The position numbers were made by a program, and so were the translations under genes. 64,000 nt of DNA from Streptomyces sp. WP-1 (GTDB lineage Bacteria; Actinomycetota; Actinomycetes; Streptomycetales; Streptomycetaceae), in the NCBI RefSeq assembly GCF_030450125.1, contig NZ_CP123923.1, forward strand, positions 2,666,001-2,730,000, in the 5' to 3' direction. This document shows positions 62,570 through 64,000 of this stretch, piece by piece. The notes under the pieces were generated by a model that was not told the DNA's origin, made no database searches, and was given only the letters and a program-made list of their open reading frames with translations. Each line of letters starts with the position of its first letter. Position 1 is the first letter of the stretch.

Positions 62570-63334
62570 TCAGACCAGCACCCCCGCCGACTCCTCCACC
62601 TCCAGCAGGGACGCGCTGTGGCGTTCCTCGTCGAATGTGCGGCGGCCGCCGCGGAGGCCGAAGAGGCGTTTGGCGAGGGCGATGTAGAGGACGGCGAGTA
62701 TGTTGAGGACGAGGGTGGCGATCTTGAGGTAGCTGATCTTCTCGGTCAGCTCGTAGATCTCCAGCGGGAGGAACGCGGCGGTGGCGACCACCGTGAGGTA
62801 CTCCGCCCAGCGCTTGGCGCGCCACAGGCCGACCGCCTCGACCAGTTCGATCAGGGCGTAGGCGAGGAGCAGGCCCGCGACCAGGAGAAGCGTGGAGTGC
62901 CGGTAGCCGAACGCCTTCTGGATGGAGCCGACCACGGGTGAGTGGTCGAGGTCGTAGTGGAAGTGCCGGAAGACCGGGCGCAGCACGGTCAGGTACTCGT
63001 TGAACAGCCGCCGCACCGCGTCCTGGCTGTTGCTGAACTTCCACACGGCCACCGCGACCAGCACTATGAACACCCCGCGCACGGCCCGCTCGATGGCGAG
63101 GAAGCGCAGGATGAACAGGTCCCGCAGCACCTTGCCGCGCGGCACCAGCGGCGCGTCCTGCGCCGGCCCCGATCCGTGCGGCTCCCCGAGCACGAAGTCC
63201 CCGCAGCGCAGGCAGCGCCACGCGTCCCCGAGCCCGGTCTGCGCGTGCAGCCGTACCCGCAGCCGCGGATCGTCGGGCGCGTAGGTCACATGCCCCTTGC
63301 GCGCGCAGGTCCGCCGGTCCCAGTCGATCTTCAT
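62570..63334 (-). CDS. DUF2127 family membrane protein
   Basis: 254 residues. The N-terminal 60 residues contain a rubredoxin- or zinc-ribbon-like set (CARKGHVTYAPDD and WRCLRCGDFVLG). Four hydrophobic helices follow (GVFIVLVAVAVWKF, TLLLVAGLLLAYALIELVEA, YLTVVATAAFLPLEIYELTE and IATLVLNILAVLYIALAKRL), matching DUF2127. The function of the family is unknown. The ATG at 63334 is downstream of two overlapping hairpins that follow the MFS gene, so it may be expressed separately. Confidence 0.85.
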   Translation of the reverse strand: MKIDWDRRTCARKGHVTYAPDDPRLRVRLHAQTGLGDAWRCLRCGDFVLGEPHGSGPAQDAPLVPRGKVLRDLFILRFLAIERAVRGVFIVLVAVAVWKFSNSQDAVRRLFNEYLTVLRPVFRHFHYDLDHSPVVGSIQKAFGYRHSTLLLVAGLLLAYALIELVEAVGLWRAKRWAEYLTVVATAAFLPLEIYELTEKISYLKIATLVLNILAVLYIALAKRLFGLRGGRRTFDEERHSASLLEVEESAGVLV

Positions 63335-63361
63335 GTCCCCCGTGCCTCCATGCAGGTACAG

Positions 63362-63406
63362 ACGGCACGCACGAGCGTGCCGTTCCGGTCGTCCGGAACG
63401 GCACGC
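63362..63406 (-). terminator. overlapping alternative hairpins after the MFS gene
   Basis: A 14-base-pair stem with a four-base loop (63375-63388 with 63393-63406) shares its left arm with a second 9-base-pair stem (63362-63370 with 63375-63383). Only one can form at a time. The larger stem is a good terminator for the leftward MFS gene; the pair resembles an attenuator ahead of the DUF2127 gene. Confidence 0.75.
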
Positions 63407-63429
63407 TAATGGATGTCGGCGCGAAAGCG

Positions 63430-64000
63430 TCAGCCGGTGGTGGTCTCCGCCAGTTCCTTCTCCGCTTCCTTCACCTCTTCGGTCGCCGCGCGGCGCGGCA
63501 GCAGGAACGCCACCAGGACCGTGCCGACACCGAGGATGACCGCGCCGACCAGGCTGGTGTGGGCGACGGCGGAGGAGAAGGAGGACCCGACGGCGTCGGC
63601 CATCCGGTGGGCGCCCGCGGCGAGTTCGGTCGCCTGCTGCTTGAGCGCGGCGGCCTGCTGGGGGCTGCTCGCGTGGGCGGCCTGGGCGGCGGCCTGGTGG
63701 GCCTTGTCGGCGATGCCCTGGGCGACGGCGTAGCCCGCGCCGACCGAGTCCTGGGCGGTCTCCAGGGCGCTCGGCGGGAGCTTGCTGCCGGCGGTGGCGT
63801 CGGTGAGGTGGTTGCCGTACGACGTGGCCAGCAGCGAGCCGAGGATGGCGATGCCGAGCGAGCCGCCCAGCTCCAGCGAGGTGTCGTTGACGGCGCCGCC
63901 GACGCCCAGTTCGGACTCGGGGAACGCGCCCATGATCGCGTCGGTGCAGGGCGAGAGGGCGAGGCCGATGGCGAGGCCGAGGATGATCAGCGGGGCCAGG
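63430..64000 (-). CDS. MFS drug exporter, DHA2/EmrB type, C-terminal part
   Basis: The gene runs off the right edge; about 190 C-terminal residues are visible. LAPLIILGLAIGLALSPCTD and GVGGAVNDTSLELGGSLGIA are the last conserved helices of 14-helix DHA2 exporters, the second being the helix-11/13 motif. A loop rich in Ala and Gln (AAAQAAHASSPQQAAALKQQ) and a final helix (LVGAVILGVGTVLVAFLLP) follow. It should export drugs or metabolites with a proton gradient. The frame is open to base 64000 and has no start within the window. Confidence 0.9.
   Translation of the reverse strand, partial: LAPLIILGLAIGLALSPCTDAIMGAFPESELGVGGAVNDTSLELGGSLGIAILGSLLATSYGNHLTDATAGSKLPPSALETAQDSVGAGYAVAQGIADKAHQAAAQAAHASSPQQAAALKQQATELAAGAHRMADAVGSSFSSAVAHTSLVGAVILGVGTVLVAFLLPRRAATEEVKEAEKELAETTTG

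Overview
The window is very G+C-rich with strong third-position G/C bias, Shine-Dalgarno led genes, many GTG and some TTG starts, and an actinobacterial gene set: tandem glycine riboswitch, GlgE trehalose/glycogen pathway, HelR-type ATPase, SigE-family ECF sigma factor, tandem L,D-transpeptidases. This points to a Streptomyces chromosome. Most of the order looks like conserved core chromosome; the clearest accessory segment is at about 56.7-62.3 kb. No tRNA, rRNA, insertion sequence or CRISPR array was seen.

Layout. 1-3.1 kb: end of a secreted-type esterase, a UPF0126/TRIC channel and an M1 peptidase. 3.2-9.8 kb: a five-gene oligopeptide ABC importer transcribed leftward. 10.1-17.3 kb: serine/glycine metabolism, with two SseB paralogs and a P-loop kinase on one strand and a glycine riboswitch followed by gcvT-gcvH-glyA-sdaA on the other. 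17.3-25.7 kb: small genes and cell-envelope enzymes (GNAT, GH25 muramidase, EF-hand protein, beta-propeller lipoprotein, deacetylase-like lipoprotein, anti-sigma-type ATPase, enoyl-CoA hydratase, two L,D-transpeptidases). 26-31.5 kb: glgX, then a translationally coupled ECF sigma factor/membrane protein/two glycosyltransferase operon. 31.6-41.2 kb: a heterodimeric ABC exporter, a divergent drug-type ABC exporter with a two-component system, and two broken genes. 41.5-43.8 kb: a secreted thermolysin-like protease and a DUF1990 protein. 43.8-54.3 kb: glgP divergent from glgE-treS-mak-glgB. 54.4-56.7 kb: helR. 57.2-62.3 kb: a giant secreted toxin and a likely immunity gene. 62.6-64 kb: DUF2127 protein and the end of an MFS exporter.

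How genes work together. Trehalose goes to maltose (TreS), maltose 1-phosphate (Mak), linear glucan (GlgE) and branched glucan (GlgB); GlgP and GlgX degrade it. GcvT/GcvH/GlyA interconvert glycine, serine and one-carbon units under glycine control, and SdaA removes excess serine. GcvP is not in the window.

The most notable item is the locus at 57,225-62,329. It encodes a 1515-residue exported protein with a helical head, a ricin-B lectin, a roughly 640-residue alanine-rich coiled-coil stalk, and a C-terminal domain with the H-x-E / P-C...C signature of deaminase-type polymorphic toxins. A short AT-richer gene follows directly, where an immunity gene would sit. Just upstream is a near-consensus vegetative promoter followed by a terminator-like hairpin, which could make a small RNA or attenuate the toxin transcript.
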